Assembly (NCBI RefSeq): GCF_002979415.1
Contig: NZ_PCOT01000007.1
Location: 82,997-146,996, forward strand
Direction: 5' to 3'
Origin: Microbacterium sp. MYb72
GTDB lineage: Bacteria; Actinomycetota; Actinomycetes; Actinomycetales; Microbacteriaceae
DNA: 64,000 nt
The notes under the pieces were generated by a model. The model was given only the letters and a program-made list of their open reading frames with translations, was not told where the DNA came from and did no database searches. The position numbers were made by a program, and so were the translations under genes. Within the stretch, counting starts at the first letter, position 1; each line of letters starts with the position of its first letter. Positions 18,003-27,100 of the stretch are shown one piece after another.

Positions 18003-18039
18003 CGCCATCGGTCGCGGCTCAGGCCGGGCGACGATGGCG
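18003..18039. terminator. Bidirectional hairpin between the unknown gene and DyP
   Basis: A 13-nt arm (18003-18015) pairs with 18028-18039, with one bulged base, in the 51-bp convergent gap. Likely a shared terminator, without a T-run. Confidence 0.5.
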
Positions 18040-18042
18040 GAG

Positions 18043-18981
18043 TCAGCCGAGCGAGGCCAGGAACGTCGCAGAGGGCGCGAAGAACGTCGTCCCCGTGCGC
18101 GCGGTCGAGAAGTCGAGGATGCGGTCATGCAGGCCCGGCGGATCGCCGATGAACATGCGCTCGATCATCTTCTCCGTGACCCAGAGATGGCGTGAGTAGC
18201 CGATGAAGTAGGTGCCGAACTCGCCGGCGCCGGGCCGCCCGAACGGCATGTTGTCGCGGAGGATGTCGTGCTCGCCCGTCTCATCGACGATCGTGGCGAG
18301 CGACTTGTGCGCCTGCTGGGTGCCCGACGCGGCATCGTCGAGTTCGACGTTGTCGGCCTTGCGCCGCCCGATGATCGCCTCCTGCTGCTCTGTCGACAGA
18401 CTCTGCCACGCACCGAGGTCGTGCAGGTACTTCTGCACCACGACGTAGCTGCCGCCGGCGAACGCCGAGTCCTCCGCCCCGACCAGGGTGGCCTCAGGCA
18501 GATCGGGACCGACGGGATTGGCCGTCCCGTCGACGAAGCCGAGCAGATCGCGCGCGTCGAAGTAGCGGAACCCCCAGGTCTCGTCGTCGACGTGCGCGGC
18601 GTCGCCGAGCTGCTCCAGGATCAGCCGTTCGAGTTCGAAGCAGAGATCCTGCCTCTCAGCACGGATGTGGAACAGCAGATCCCCCGGAGTGGAGACCGCC
18701 GTGTGCACCTGCCCCTGCACTTCGGGGAACGCGTGCAGTTCCGACGGCAGCGGGTGTGAGGTGAGCCGTTCCCACACCCGCGCGCCGATCCCGACGGTGC
18801 AGGAGAGGCGCGCGCCGAGGTCTCGGAAGCCGACGGTCTTCACGAGGTCCTCGATGCCGGAGACGACCTCCCGCGCGGCATCCGTCCCGGTGTCCGCGAG
18901 GGTGACCACCAGGAAGATCGCCGTCCTCGTCAGCGGCGCATCGACCTGCTGCGGGGCAATGGGCACACGGCGTTCCGACAC
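18043..18981 (-). CDS. Dye-decolorizing (DyP-type) heme peroxidase
   Basis: 312 residues from a GTG at 18981, preceded by GAGGAG. The DyP signature GFVDGTANP with the catalytic Asp is at 148-156; the later AHKSL segment probably carries a heme-side histidine. There is no Tat signal, so it is a cytosolic B-type enzyme, a class often packed into encapsulin shells. No encapsulin gene is adjacent. It may detoxify peroxide. The frame is open a little upstream, but the GTG matches the family N-terminus. Confidence 0.88.
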   Translation of the reverse strand: MSERRVPIAPQQVDAPLTRTAIFLVVTLADTGTDAAREVVSGIEDLVKTVGFRDLGARLSCTVGIGARVWERLTSHPLPSELHAFPEVQGQVHTAVSTPGDLLFHIRAERQDLCFELERLILEQLGDAAHVDDETWGFRYFDARDLLGFVDGTANPVGPDLPEATLVGAEDSAFAGGSYVVVQKYLHDLGAWQSLSTEQQEAIIGRRKADNVELDDAASGTQQAHKSLATIVDETGEHDILRDNMPFGRPGAGEFGTYFIGYSRHLWVTEKMIERMFIGDPPGLHDRILDFSTARTGTTFFAPSATFLASLG

Positions 18982-19021
18982 TCTCGTCTCCTCACGGTCA
19001 GCGAGCAGACTAGCAGGCGAC

Positions 19022-20344
19022 TCAGGCCGCCTGGAACGAGCGGGCGAGGAGCGGTCGCGTCGCCAGTGCACCCACCCAGACCACCCCGATGCCGACAGCG
19101 ACGACGAGCGCGATGGTGAGCAGGGACTCCGGGGCGATGATCATGGCGATCCCCAGAAGGGGGAACACGAGGAGCCCGGCGCAGAGCGCGGAGCCGATGG
19201 ACGTGATGAGCAGCGGCGACATGATCGCCCGCCGACGGGCTCGGTCGACCGTCGCCATGGGCACACCGAGATAGTGCAGGCTGCGGTGCAGCTCGCGCTC
19301 GTCGAGGATCGACGAGGCCTGGTTCACTCCGACGGATGCCGCGACCATGAGGAACGAGGCGACGAGCGTGATGATCAGTCCGGTGCGCATGTCGCGCGCG
19401 ATCGCGATGTCTCCGCTCTCGGCGCCCGCGGAACTCATCACGTTCATGAGCGAGACTCCGGTTCCGGCGAACACGGCCATGAAGCTCGCCATCGCGATGC
19501 CGCTCACCTGGCGCCATGCGGACTTGGGGGAGTCGAGCACGATCCGTGCGGCGAGCAGTCTCTCGGGCACCTCGGCTCGGCGCAGCTGACGGGACGCCGA
19601 CACCTTGAGCACCCACGGTCCCACGAGGTTGAGGACCGCGAGAGCGGCGCCGAAGAGAGCGGCGAGCACGACGATGGTCGTCACGAGACCGGCGATCTGC
19701 GGAACGAGCTTGATGAGGAGGAAGGCGATCGCGATCACGGAGGCGCCGAGCACGAAGCGGATCCAGTGCACACCGGATGCCGTGGCCCGCATCCGCACTC
19801 CCAGCGGCGAGATCACGACTCGACGCAGACCGATCGCAGCGCTGGCGGCCGCGACGAGCAGCACCCCGGCGATGACGGCGAGGACGTGCAGGGGCGGGAG
19901 CAGGACCGCGCCGAGCCCGAGCGCCTGACCCCGGAACGGGATCAGGGCGATGAGCGGACTGATGGCGAGATGACCGAGCACCCCGACGAGCGCACCGGTA
20001 CCGGCCAGGAGCACGGACTCGAACACCGTGGCGACCCCGACGCCGAGCGGGGTGACGCCCAGCAGACGCAGAGTCGACAGGCGCTCGTCGCGGCGTCGAG
20101 CCGACAGCCGCGCGGCGGCGCCGCCCAGACTCATGAGGGGGACGATGAGAAGCGCGAGGGCGATCGCCGCGAGCGCCTGATAGAGGGGCGCGAACTCGTC
20201 GGTCCAGGACCAGAACGACTGAGCGCCGCCGACGACCGTGAGCACGAGCGTCGTCACCACGCCGAACGCGACGACGGGGAGCATCAGCACTCCCGCCTGC
20301 CCGGGGGAGGGGCGCAGCAGCAGCGCGAGGACGCGCGGGTTCAT
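19022..20344 (-). CDS. ABC transporter permease, FtsX/MacB-like
   Basis: 440 residues with about eight transmembrane helices arranged as two FtsX-type halves (roughly 15-200 and 260-435). The ATG at 20344 overlaps the stop of the ATPase gene (ATGA), so together they form a two-gene exporter. Such systems export peptides or lipids or sense envelope stress; the substrate is unknown. The large extracellular domain of MacB is absent, closer to bacitracin-type or actinobacterial FtsX-like pairs. Confidence 0.85.
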   Translation of the reverse strand: MNPRVLALLLRPSPGQAGVLMLPVVAFGVVTTLVLTVVGGAQSFWSWTDEFAPLYQALAAIALALLIVPLMSLGGAAARLSARRRDERLSTLRLLGVTPLGVGVATVFESVLLAGTGALVGVLGHLAISPLIALIPFRGQALGLGAVLLPPLHVLAVIAGVLLVAAASAAIGLRRVVISPLGVRMRATASGVHWIRFVLGASVIAIAFLLIKLVPQIAGLVTTIVVLAALFGAALAVLNLVGPWVLKVSASRQLRRAEVPERLLAARIVLDSPKSAWRQVSGIAMASFMAVFAGTGVSLMNVMSSAGAESGDIAIARDMRTGLIITLVASFLMVAASVGVNQASSILDERELHRSLHYLGVPMATVDRARRRAIMSPLLITSIGSALCAGLLVFPLLGIAMIIAPESLLTIALVVAVGIGVVWVGALATRPLLARSFQAA

Positions 20345-21036
20345 GCCGTCACCGCCGAGGAGACGATCAGGCCGTCGCGGACCGCGATCGTCCGCGAGCA
20401 GCGGGATGCGACCTCCGCATCGTGGGTGACGACCACGAGCGTGCGGCCCTGACCGGTGGTCGACCACAGCAGCGCGTCCATGACCTCGTGCGAGGTGCGC
20501 GAATCGAGGGCGCCCGTCGGTTCGTCGGCGAACACGAGCTCGGCGCCGGTCGCCTGGGCGCGCGCGATGGCCACGCGCTGCGCCTGACCTCCGGACAGCT
20601 CGCCGATGCGGCGGTCCTCCATGCCGGCGAGTCCGAGGGCGGACAGCCAGGATGCCGCATGCTGCACGGCATCCGCTCGCTTGGTCCCGTTGATCATGGA
20701 GGCGAGTGCGACGTTCTCGACAGCGGTGAGCTCGGGGATGAGGAGACCCTGCTGGAAGACGAAACCGAGACGCTCCCTCCGCAGCCGCGAGCGCGCGGAC
20801 TCGCCGAGTCCGGTGAGGAGGATGGCGTCGCCGACCGCGGGTCGGAAGGTCACAGAGCCGCTGTCGGGGGTGACGATCCCCGCGAGCACGTGCAGGAGGG
20901 TCGTCTTGCCCGACCCCGACGCGCCCATGATCGCGACGGACTCGCCGCGGTTGATCGCCAGGTCCATTCCGGCGAGGGCACGGGTCGTGCCGTAGGTCTT
21001 GGTGAGGGCGTGAGCTTCGAGGACGGAGGAGTTCAT
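20341..21036 (-). CDS. ABC transporter ATP-binding protein (LolD/MacB type)
   Basis: 231 residues. Walker A GASGSGKT at 38-45, signature LSGGQAQRVAIA, and Walker B FADEPTGALDS are all intact. The family energises FtsX-type permeases such as the one encoded next, with which it overlaps by 4 nt. A GAGGCT box lies 7 nt before the ATG, possibly a leaderless promoter. Confidence 0.9.
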   Translation of the reverse strand: MNSSVLEAHALTKTYGTTRALAGMDLAINRGESVAIMGASGSGKTTLLHVLAGIVTPDSGSVTFRPAVGDAILLTGLGESARSRLRRERLGFVFQQGLLIPELTAVENVALASMINGTKRADAVQHAASWLSALGLAGMEDRRIGELSGGQAQRVAIARAQATGAELVFADEPTGALDSRTSHEVMDALLWSTTGQGRTLVVVTHDAEVASRCSRTIAVRDGLIVSSAVTA

Positions 21037-21114
21037 GCTTCCCAGCCTCTCGTCACGCCCTCACCGCCGTCATCGGCCAGAGGAGTGATCCGGCTACATC
21101 GGACGGATGATGTC

Positions 21115-22194
21115 TCAGATCCTCTTCTGCCACGCGCCGGCGTACGAGACCGGGACGAAACCGATGGCCTCGTTGATGTCGAGCATCGGCCGGTTCTCCT
21201 CGGCGTTGAAGGTCGAGACCACCGTCGCCGCGGGGACGAGGTCGCGCCACCGCAGCAGGTTGGCGCACTTCACGATCGTCCCGAGCCTGTGACCGCGGTG
21301 CTCCTTCGCGACGAGGGTGCCGAACTGATGGGTGACCCCTGCGCGCTCCTTCGCGATGACCAGCTCGTTGTAGGCCACGAGCGCGCCGGTCGGCGCATGC
21401 TGCACCGCGGCGACGGAGACCAGCTGACCCCCGTCGAGCAGCCGCGACTCTCGGCGGATCACGCGCTCGGCGTCCCAGTGCTCGGCCACGAACTCCATGT
21501 CACCGCTCGGAGCATCCGTCGACAGCCGGGCGAGGATGGAGGCGTACCCCTCTCGCAGTTCGGCAGGGGTGGGCAGGTTCCAGGAGATGACGCGGTAGTC
21601 GTCCCCCGCGAAGGCCTCGGCATCCGCCAGCGCCTGCCGGATGCCGGTGTCGTCGGCATGCAGATCGAGCTCGCTGTTGCGCTCCACCTGCTCGAGGCCG
21701 TATCCCGCGCCGGCGAAGAGAACGGCCAGGGGAGTGGCCGGAATGCGGCCCCACCCCGTGCCGGGCGTCAGCATGCGCTCCGCGTCGATCGGACGGTGCA
21801 GGGTCCACGTCTGCAGGATGCTGCGTCCGCGCGACCGGGACTCCTCCTCGGCGCGTGCGAGGAGCGCCTCCTCGACGCCGCGGCCCCAGTGCTCCTCCGC
21901 GACGAGCAGGTCGATCTCGGCCGTCTGCGCACCGTCCTCCTGCGCGAACGCGACCGAGATCATGCCGAGGATCTCTCCGTCGACACGAGCCACGAAACCC
22001 ACCTCCTGGGTGTCCGTGTCGTCCAGCCAAGAGGGCAGCAGCTCCTCGGCGGAGGGGGAGAGATCGGGCAGTCCGACGGCCTCATCGCAGATGCGGCGGT
22101 TCAGGGCGGCGAACGCGAGGAAGTCGCCGGCGTCGTCATCGCTCAGGGTTCGTGGCACCACGAGCGGAGAGATCGTGATGGTCGGGGTGGTCAT
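21115..22194 (-). CDS. Tandem-domain GNAT N-acetyltransferase (paralogue 1)
   Basis: 359 residues made of two GNAT-like halves. The acetyl-CoA motif is recognisable in the first half near LLVAEEHWGRGVEEALL and in the second near EHRGHRLGTIVK. The C-terminal signature NAEENRPMLDINEAIGFVP is shared with the neighbouring gene. It resembles the double-GNAT architecture of mycothiol synthase and related actinobacterial proteins, but the acceptor substrate is unknown. Its ATG overlaps the stop of the paralogue by 4 nt (ATGA). Confidence 0.82.
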   Translation of the reverse strand: MTTPTITISPLVVPRTLSDDDAGDFLAFAALNRRICDEAVGLPDLSPSAEELLPSWLDDTDTQEVGFVARVDGEILGMISVAFAQEDGAQTAEIDLLVAEEHWGRGVEEALLARAEEESRSRGRSILQTWTLHRPIDAERMLTPGTGWGRIPATPLAVLFAGAGYGLEQVERNSELDLHADDTGIRQALADAEAFAGDDYRVISWNLPTPAELREGYASILARLSTDAPSGDMEFVAEHWDAERVIRRESRLLDGGQLVSVAAVQHAPTGALVAYNELVIAKERAGVTHQFGTLVAKEHRGHRLGTIVKCANLLRWRDLVPAATVVSTFNAEENRPMLDINEAIGFVPVSYAGAWQKRI

Positions 22195-23276
22195 GAGAGG
22201 TCCTTCCTCCAGGCGCCTTCGTAGGCGATCGGGGTGAAGCCGAGGGCTTCGTTTATGGAGAGCATCGGCCGGTTCTCCTCGGCGTTCCAGGTGATCACGC
22301 GGGGACTGTCGGGTCGGAGATCCCTCCAGTCGAGCAGCCCGGCCGTCTTGACGAGCATCCCGAGTCGATGCCCGCGGTGCGCAGAACGCACCAGGGTGTC
22401 GGCCTGGTGGGTCGTGAGACCCAGCTCCCCGCCGATCGACAGCTCGTTGAAGGCGCAGAGCTCACCCGTCTCCGCGTGCTGGGCGGCGGTGACGAGCACC
22501 GTCTCCCCGCGCTGGAGGTAGCGGTCGTCGTGACGAGCGACACGCTCGGCGTCCCACTCCTCTTCCGGCATGTCGAGGTCGGCGTCAGGGGCGTCCGTCG
22601 ACATGGCCTGCTTCAGGCGGGCGTACCCGTCGACGAACTCTGCGGGAGTGGGCAGCTGCCAGCTCACGATGCGGTATCCCTGCGCGTGCGCAGCGGCCTC
22701 CGCGTGCAGAGTGCGGAGCCGGTCGGCGTCGCCACTCAGCTCGAAGGCGCTGACGCGTTCGACCTGCTCCAGCGCGAATCCGTGGCGGAGCAGGAAACGA
22801 GCGCCGTGGTCCTTCGGGATGCTCCCGAAGCCGGTGGGCGAGTCCAGCCGGGACTCGTCGGCGTCGGTGTGCTCGATCCAGACCAGCAGCCGCGCGACTC
22901 CTGCGATCGCGGCCTGCTGCTCGATGAAGCGCAGCGCCGCAGTGCCGATGCCTCTGCTCCATACAGACCGGAGCAGGTTGATCGTGAAGAAGGCCGCGCG
23001 GCCGCCGTCGTCCGCGATGATGTTCAGGACGGCGAGGCCGACGGCCTCCTCGCCGATGCGGATCAGCCACTGCCGGCGCTCCAGGTCGGCGTCCGACCGG
23101 AGGAGTGCCAGCAGGGCAGCCGGCGCGAGGTGATCGTCGTCTCGGCCCGTGGTCTCGGTCAGCGAGGCGTTCCGCACTCGCGCGTACTCGATGAGGTCGG
23201 CCGCGTCCGCTGCATCCGCCCGTGCGGGGAGCACGAGCGGATGCAGCGTGGCGGTGTCGGTGAGCGGGATGCTCAT
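22191..23276 (-). CDS. Tandem-domain GNAT N-acetyltransferase (paralogue 2)
   Basis: 361 residues, a diverged tandem duplicate of the following gene: same two-domain layout, the motif SAHRGHRLGMLVKTAGLL, and the C-terminal NAEENRPMLSINEALGFTP. The first-half CoA loop (RSVWSRGIGTAALRF) also looks intact. It is transcribed after a 93-residue basic protein and, further upstream, a 37-residue small ORF with a strong ribosome site; all are on the minus strand with short gaps, so an operon is likely. The substrate is unknown. Confidence 0.82.
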   Translation of the reverse strand: MSIPLTDTATLHPLVLPARADAADAADLIEYARVRNASLTETTGRDDDHLAPAALLALLRSDADLERRQWLIRIGEEAVGLAVLNIIADDGGRAAFFTINLLRSVWSRGIGTAALRFIEQQAAIAGVARLLVWIEHTDADESRLDSPTGFGSIPKDHGARFLLRHGFALEQVERVSAFELSGDADRLRTLHAEAAAHAQGYRIVSWQLPTPAEFVDGYARLKQAMSTDAPDADLDMPEEEWDAERVARHDDRYLQRGETVLVTAAQHAETGELCAFNELSIGGELGLTTHQADTLVRSAHRGHRLGMLVKTAGLLDWRDLRPDSPRVITWNAEENRPMLSINEALGFTPIAYEGAWRKDLS

Positions 23277-23315
23277 GTGTGTTCTCCTGTCGGCGCAGCT
23301 CTCGCTGCGCGTTGG

Positions 23316-23597
23316 TCAGCGCATCTGCCGTTGCAGCTCGTACATGAGCAGGGCGTGGGTCTCGGCGGCAGAACGTTCCCGCCGCTCGATGAAGAAGCCG
23401 TCGTCGGGAGCGAGCGCGAGTGCGCGCGGTGCCCGACGAGGCCGCTGCGCCCGTTGGAGCAGCCACAGACCGATCCTCAGGGACAGCCGATCGGCGAGCG
23501 CCAGGCGCCGCTGATCGTGGGGTGCGGGGATCTGCAGGACCAGCTGGTCCTCGGTATCCGGCGGGTGGGTGGTGCTGGCGTACAGCGTGGTATTCAC
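23316..23597 (-). CDS. Small basic protein of unknown function, 93 residues
   Basis: From a GTG with AAGGAA upstream. The central LADRLSLRIGLWLLQRAQRP is amphipathic and Arg-rich, and the rest has low complexity. I recognise no enzymatic motif. It is the first larger gene of the minus-strand run leading into the two GNAT genes (39-nt gap). It could be a regulatory or nucleic-acid-binding protein, but nothing proves that. Confidence 0.6.
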   Translation of the reverse strand: MNTTLYASTTHPPDTEDQLVLQIPAPHDQRRLALADRLSLRIGLWLLQRAQRPRRAPRALALAPDDGFFIERRERSAAETHALLMYELQRQMR

Positions 23598-23793
23598 GGT
23601 GATTCCTTCGATGAATGATGGTGATGGGGTGCGGAGACGCCACCGACGACGACCGGAGCCGTTCGGCGGGAGCGGTGGGTGCGGTGGAGGTCCGCCGACG
23701 GATGCCGCTGAGAAGAGCGGGAGCCGGAACGGCGGTGGCCGTGATCTGCGAGGAGATCAGAGGACGGGGCGCGGAGAGACCACGAAGAGAGAA

Positions 23794-23808
23794 CCCACCT
23801 GTGGCGGG
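23794..23808 (-). promoter_or_regulatory. Hairpin downstream of the 37-residue small ORF
   Basis: On the minus strand CCCGCC-ACA-GGUGGG forms a 6-bp stem (one G-U pair), followed by a pyrimidine stretch UUCUCUCUU. It begins about 20 nt after the small ORF stop. It may be a weak terminator or attenuator for the genes below. The remaining stretch 23598-23790 shows nothing else I can support. Confidence 0.35.
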
Positions 23809-23827
23809 CGAAACTCAGAGTGCGGTT

Positions 23828-23941
23828 CTACGAGAGCGCGCTGCGACGGTCGCCGAAAGCGGTCACCGAGAACGCAGAACGCGGCGCGGCATAAACACGC
23901 GCGGCGAGGCCAGTGGCCTGTGCGTTGAGCTGAATCATCAT
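23828..23941 (-). CDS. 37-residue small ORF with a perfect Shine-Dalgarno, possible leader peptide
   Basis: Begins MMIQLNAQATGLAARVYAAP and ends DRRSALS. The ribosome site AAAAGGAGGTT (around 23946-23956) is the strongest in the window, 6 nt from the ATG. The peptide has no transmembrane segment and no run of a single amino acid. It lies first in the minus-strand unit that continues with the 93-residue protein and two GNATs, about 230 nt ahead of the next gene, with a hairpin after its stop. This is either a small protein gene or a regulatory leader. No homologue is known to me. Confidence 0.5.
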   Translation of the reverse strand: MMIQLNAQATGLAARVYAAPRSAFSVTAFGDRRSALS

Positions 23942-23963
23942 CGGTAACCTCCTTTTCGTGTTG

Positions 23964-23998
23964 CGATCCGGTGGTTACCGTAGCGAACGTTCGGATCG
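23964..23998 (-). promoter_or_regulatory. Promoter/operator region of the small ORF-GNAT unit
   Basis: The inverted repeat CGATCCG (23964-23970) / CGGATCG (23992-23998) encloses a candidate minus-strand -10, TACGGT (23977-23982), and a perfect 10-bp palindrome CGAACGTTCG (23984-23993). This nested symmetry suggests control by a dimeric repressor. It is not an actinobacterial LexA box, which needs spacing between GAAC and GTTC. Confidence 0.4.
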
Positions 23999-24093
23999 GG
24001 AGTCAAGCACCGGGCGTGTCGCACGGCGTGTCGCGAGGCGATCGGGTTCGGTCGCGTTCCGCGCGGTATCCCCGCCGACGCCCGTGATTCCGG

Positions 24094-24099
24094 TAGCGT
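24094..24099 (+). promoter_or_regulatory. -10 element (TAGCGT) upstream of smc
   Basis: TAGCGT lies 35 nt before the smc ATG but exactly 6 nt before a GTG (24106) that opens a 12-codon ORF overlapping the smc start. Confidence 0.5.
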
Positions 24100-24105
24100 A
24101 TGGGC

Positions 24106-24144
24106 GTGATTCTCCCCGACCGAGTGGCCTCCGCATGCATCTGA
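24106..24144 (+). CDS. Possible leaderless 12-codon upstream ORF overlapping smc
   Basis: GTG 24106 opens MILPDRVASACI, ending at TGA 24142-24144, 10 nt inside smc in another frame. The GTG is placed 6 nt after the TAGCGT box, as for leaderless genes elsewhere in the window. No Shine-Dalgarno is evident for smc itself, so smc could be translated by reinitiation. Evidence is positional only. Confidence 0.3.
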   Translation: MILPDRVASACI

Positions 24145-27100
24145 AGAGCCTGACGCTCAAGGGGTTCAAATCGTTCGCGCAGCCGACGAGCTTCGTCTTC
24201 GAACCCGGGGTCACCTGCATCGTGGGGCCGAACGGATCCGGCAAGTCGAACGTCGTGGACGCGCTCGCCTGGGTCATGGGCGAACAGGGGGCCAAGACGC
24301 TCCGCGGCGGCAAGATGGAGGACGTCATCTTCGCCGGGACCTCGACGAGAGGACCCCTGGGGCGCGCCGAGGTCCAGCTCACGATCGACAACGCCGACGG
24401 AGCCCTCCCGATCGACTACGCCGAGGTGACGATCAGCCGCACGCTGTTCCGCAACGGATCCAGCGAGTACGCGATCAACGGGGAGAACTGCCGGCTTCTC
24501 GACGTGCAGGAGCTGCTCAGCGACTCCGGTCTCGGCCGTGAGATGCACGTCATCGTCGGTCAGGGGCGCCTCGACACCGTTCTCCAGGCTTCGCCCGAAG
24601 ACCGTCGTGGCTTCATCGAGGAGGCCGCCGGCATCCTGAAGCATCGACGGCGCAAGGAGAAGACCCTGCGTAAGCTCGACGCGATGGAGGCGAATCTCAC
24701 GCGCCTCAGCGACCTGGCCGGTGAGATCCGCAGACAACTCAAGCCCCTGGGACGCCAGGCCGAGATCGCCCGCGAGGCGCAGACGATCGCTGCCGTCGTG
24801 CGCGATGCGAAGGCCCGCATCTTCGCCGACGACGTCGTCGCGCTCCGCGCGGCTCTCGCGGATCACACGCGCACCGAGCACGAACGCCACACCGAGCGCC
24901 TGGTGCTCTCCGACCAGGCGGAGGCGGTGCGCGCGGGGATCACCCGCCTCGAGCAGGATCAGAACTCCGTCGCGGTTGACAGGGCGCGCGGGATCGCCTT
25001 CGGCCTGGAGCAGGTGCAGGAGCGGATGCGCGGGCTCTACACGCTCGCGAATCAGCGCCTCGCGCTCCTCGGATCGGAGGAGGACGACGCCGCGGTGACC
25101 GCGGTGACCGTCACACAGGCGACCATCGACGAGGCGAAGGACGAGATCACCGAGATCTCCGCCGGTCTGGGCGACGCGCAGGATGCGGCCACGGTCGCGA
25201 GCAGAGAGGTCGTGCACGCTCGCGCAGAGCTGGACACCCTGGACGTCGACATCGCCGAGCAGAGCGCGCTCGTCTCCGAGTACGACATGCGTCTGACCGC
25301 GCTTCGAGGAGCAGCAGAGGCCGCCGCATCCACTCTCGCCGCCGTCCGCGGCGCTGTGCTCCGTCAGGAGAACGCGCTGGAGGCGGCCGAGGCGCGTCGC
25401 CGGGAAGCGGCGGAGGCTCTGGAGTCGATCGATGACGCCGAGGCGCCGGATGGCACGGCCGCCGAGCACGCAGCCGCATACGATGCGGCACAGAAGGCGG
25501 CGACGGCCGCCGAGGCCGAACGGGAGGCCCTGCGCGAGCGGCTGCACGCGGCCGAGCGCGAGGTGGATTCGCTGACGGCCAAAGCGGCGGCCCTCGGCAG
25601 CGCACTGTCTCTGTCCGGCGGGGCCGCGGAGATCGTCAGGACGGGAGGCGCGGGCATCCGCGGACTCGTGGGCGACTCGGTGCAGGTCCGCTCGGGTTTC
25701 GAGGCGGCCGTCGCCGCCGTGCTCGGTCCCCTCGTGGAGGGCGTGCTCGTGGACACGCCCGCCGATGCGTTCACGCTCGCGGCGGACGCGGCCGAGCAGC
25801 GCAGGGGAGTCGTGGACTTCGTCGTCGCCGAGGCGCCGCGTCCGTCGGCGTTGTTGCCTTCGATGCCCGGGGTGACCCCCGCGATCGACACCGTCACCGC
25901 GCCAGAGGGAGTCCTCGGCATCCTTTCGCATGTCCTGATCGCCGACGACCTCGATGCCGCACGCGCGGCTCGGTCGGCCCTGGATGCGACGGGCGACACC
26001 ACGACCACGATCGTCACGCTGGGTGGAGACGTCGTCACCGCCCAGACCCTGCGCACCGGTTCGGGCGGGGAGCGTTCGCGCATCGAGCTCGCCGCCGAGC
26101 GCGACGCCGCCACGGAGCGGCTCGCCGAGGTGCAGGTGATCGTCGACTCGCTCCGTGAGGCCCGCGAGGAGGCGAACGACCTCATGGAGACGACTCGCCG
26201 TCAGGCGAAGGACGCGTTGCGCGCGCTGCGCGAGCACGACGCCGCACTGGCGAGCCATGCGGAGCAGGTCAACCGGATCACGGTGCGACACGAGTCCGCG
26301 GTCGCGGAGTGCGAGCGGCTGAAGTCAGGACTCGACCAGGCGCAGGCCGCCGTCGCCGAGGCCGAGGCGAAGGCCGACGCCGCGAAAGCGGAGCTGGAGA
26401 AGGCCGTCGACGCACCTCGCCCGGTCCTCGACGCCTCTGCCAGAGACGGCCTTCTCGAGGCGCTCGAGCTCGCCCGTGAGGGGGAGGTGCGGGCACGCCT
26501 CGACATCGAGACCCTGCGGGAGCGCGTGCGAGCGGGCCAAGCACGCGTCGCGTCGCTGGAACGGCAGCGCGAACAGGAACGGGATGCTGCGGCGGAGGCG
26601 GCGCGCAGGGCTGTCGTGCGGCGTGCCCAGCGCGAGTCGGCGTCCGGGGTGGCGCAGGAGCTTCCTCGCATCCTCGATTCCCTCGACCGCTCGGTGACCG
26701 AGGCCCGTGTCGCCCTGGCGGAGGCGGAGGCCGCTCGCTCCGCGCAGAACGAGGAGCTCACCGCGCTGCGCACCCAGGAGAACTCGCTCCGCGAGCGTCT
26801 CGCCGGCCTCACCGAGAGCGTCCACGGGCTCGAGCTGCAGATCCACGAGAAGAAGCTGCACCTGAACAGCCTTCTCGAGCGCGTCTCGTCGGAACTCGCA
26901 CTAGACGAAGATATTCTCATTGCGGAATATGGGCCTGATCAGCTTGTTCCGCGTGATCCTGGCGTGGAGCCACCCGAGGGTGACGGCGTAGACGACACCG
27001 CGATCCCCTTCGATCGCCGCATCCAGCAGCGTCGACTGGCGGATGCCGAGCGCAAGCTCGCGCAGCTCGGACGAGTCAATCCGCTCGCGCTGGAGGAGTT

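Noticed and set aside
18043..18981. Encapsulin nanocompartment system around the DyP peroxidase
   Set aside because: No encapsulin shell gene is adjacent and I do not see a clear C-terminal targeting peptide.
23984..23993. LexA/SOS box at CGAACGTTCG
   Set aside because: Actinobacterial LexA sites need spacing between GAAC and GTTC; here they are adjacent.
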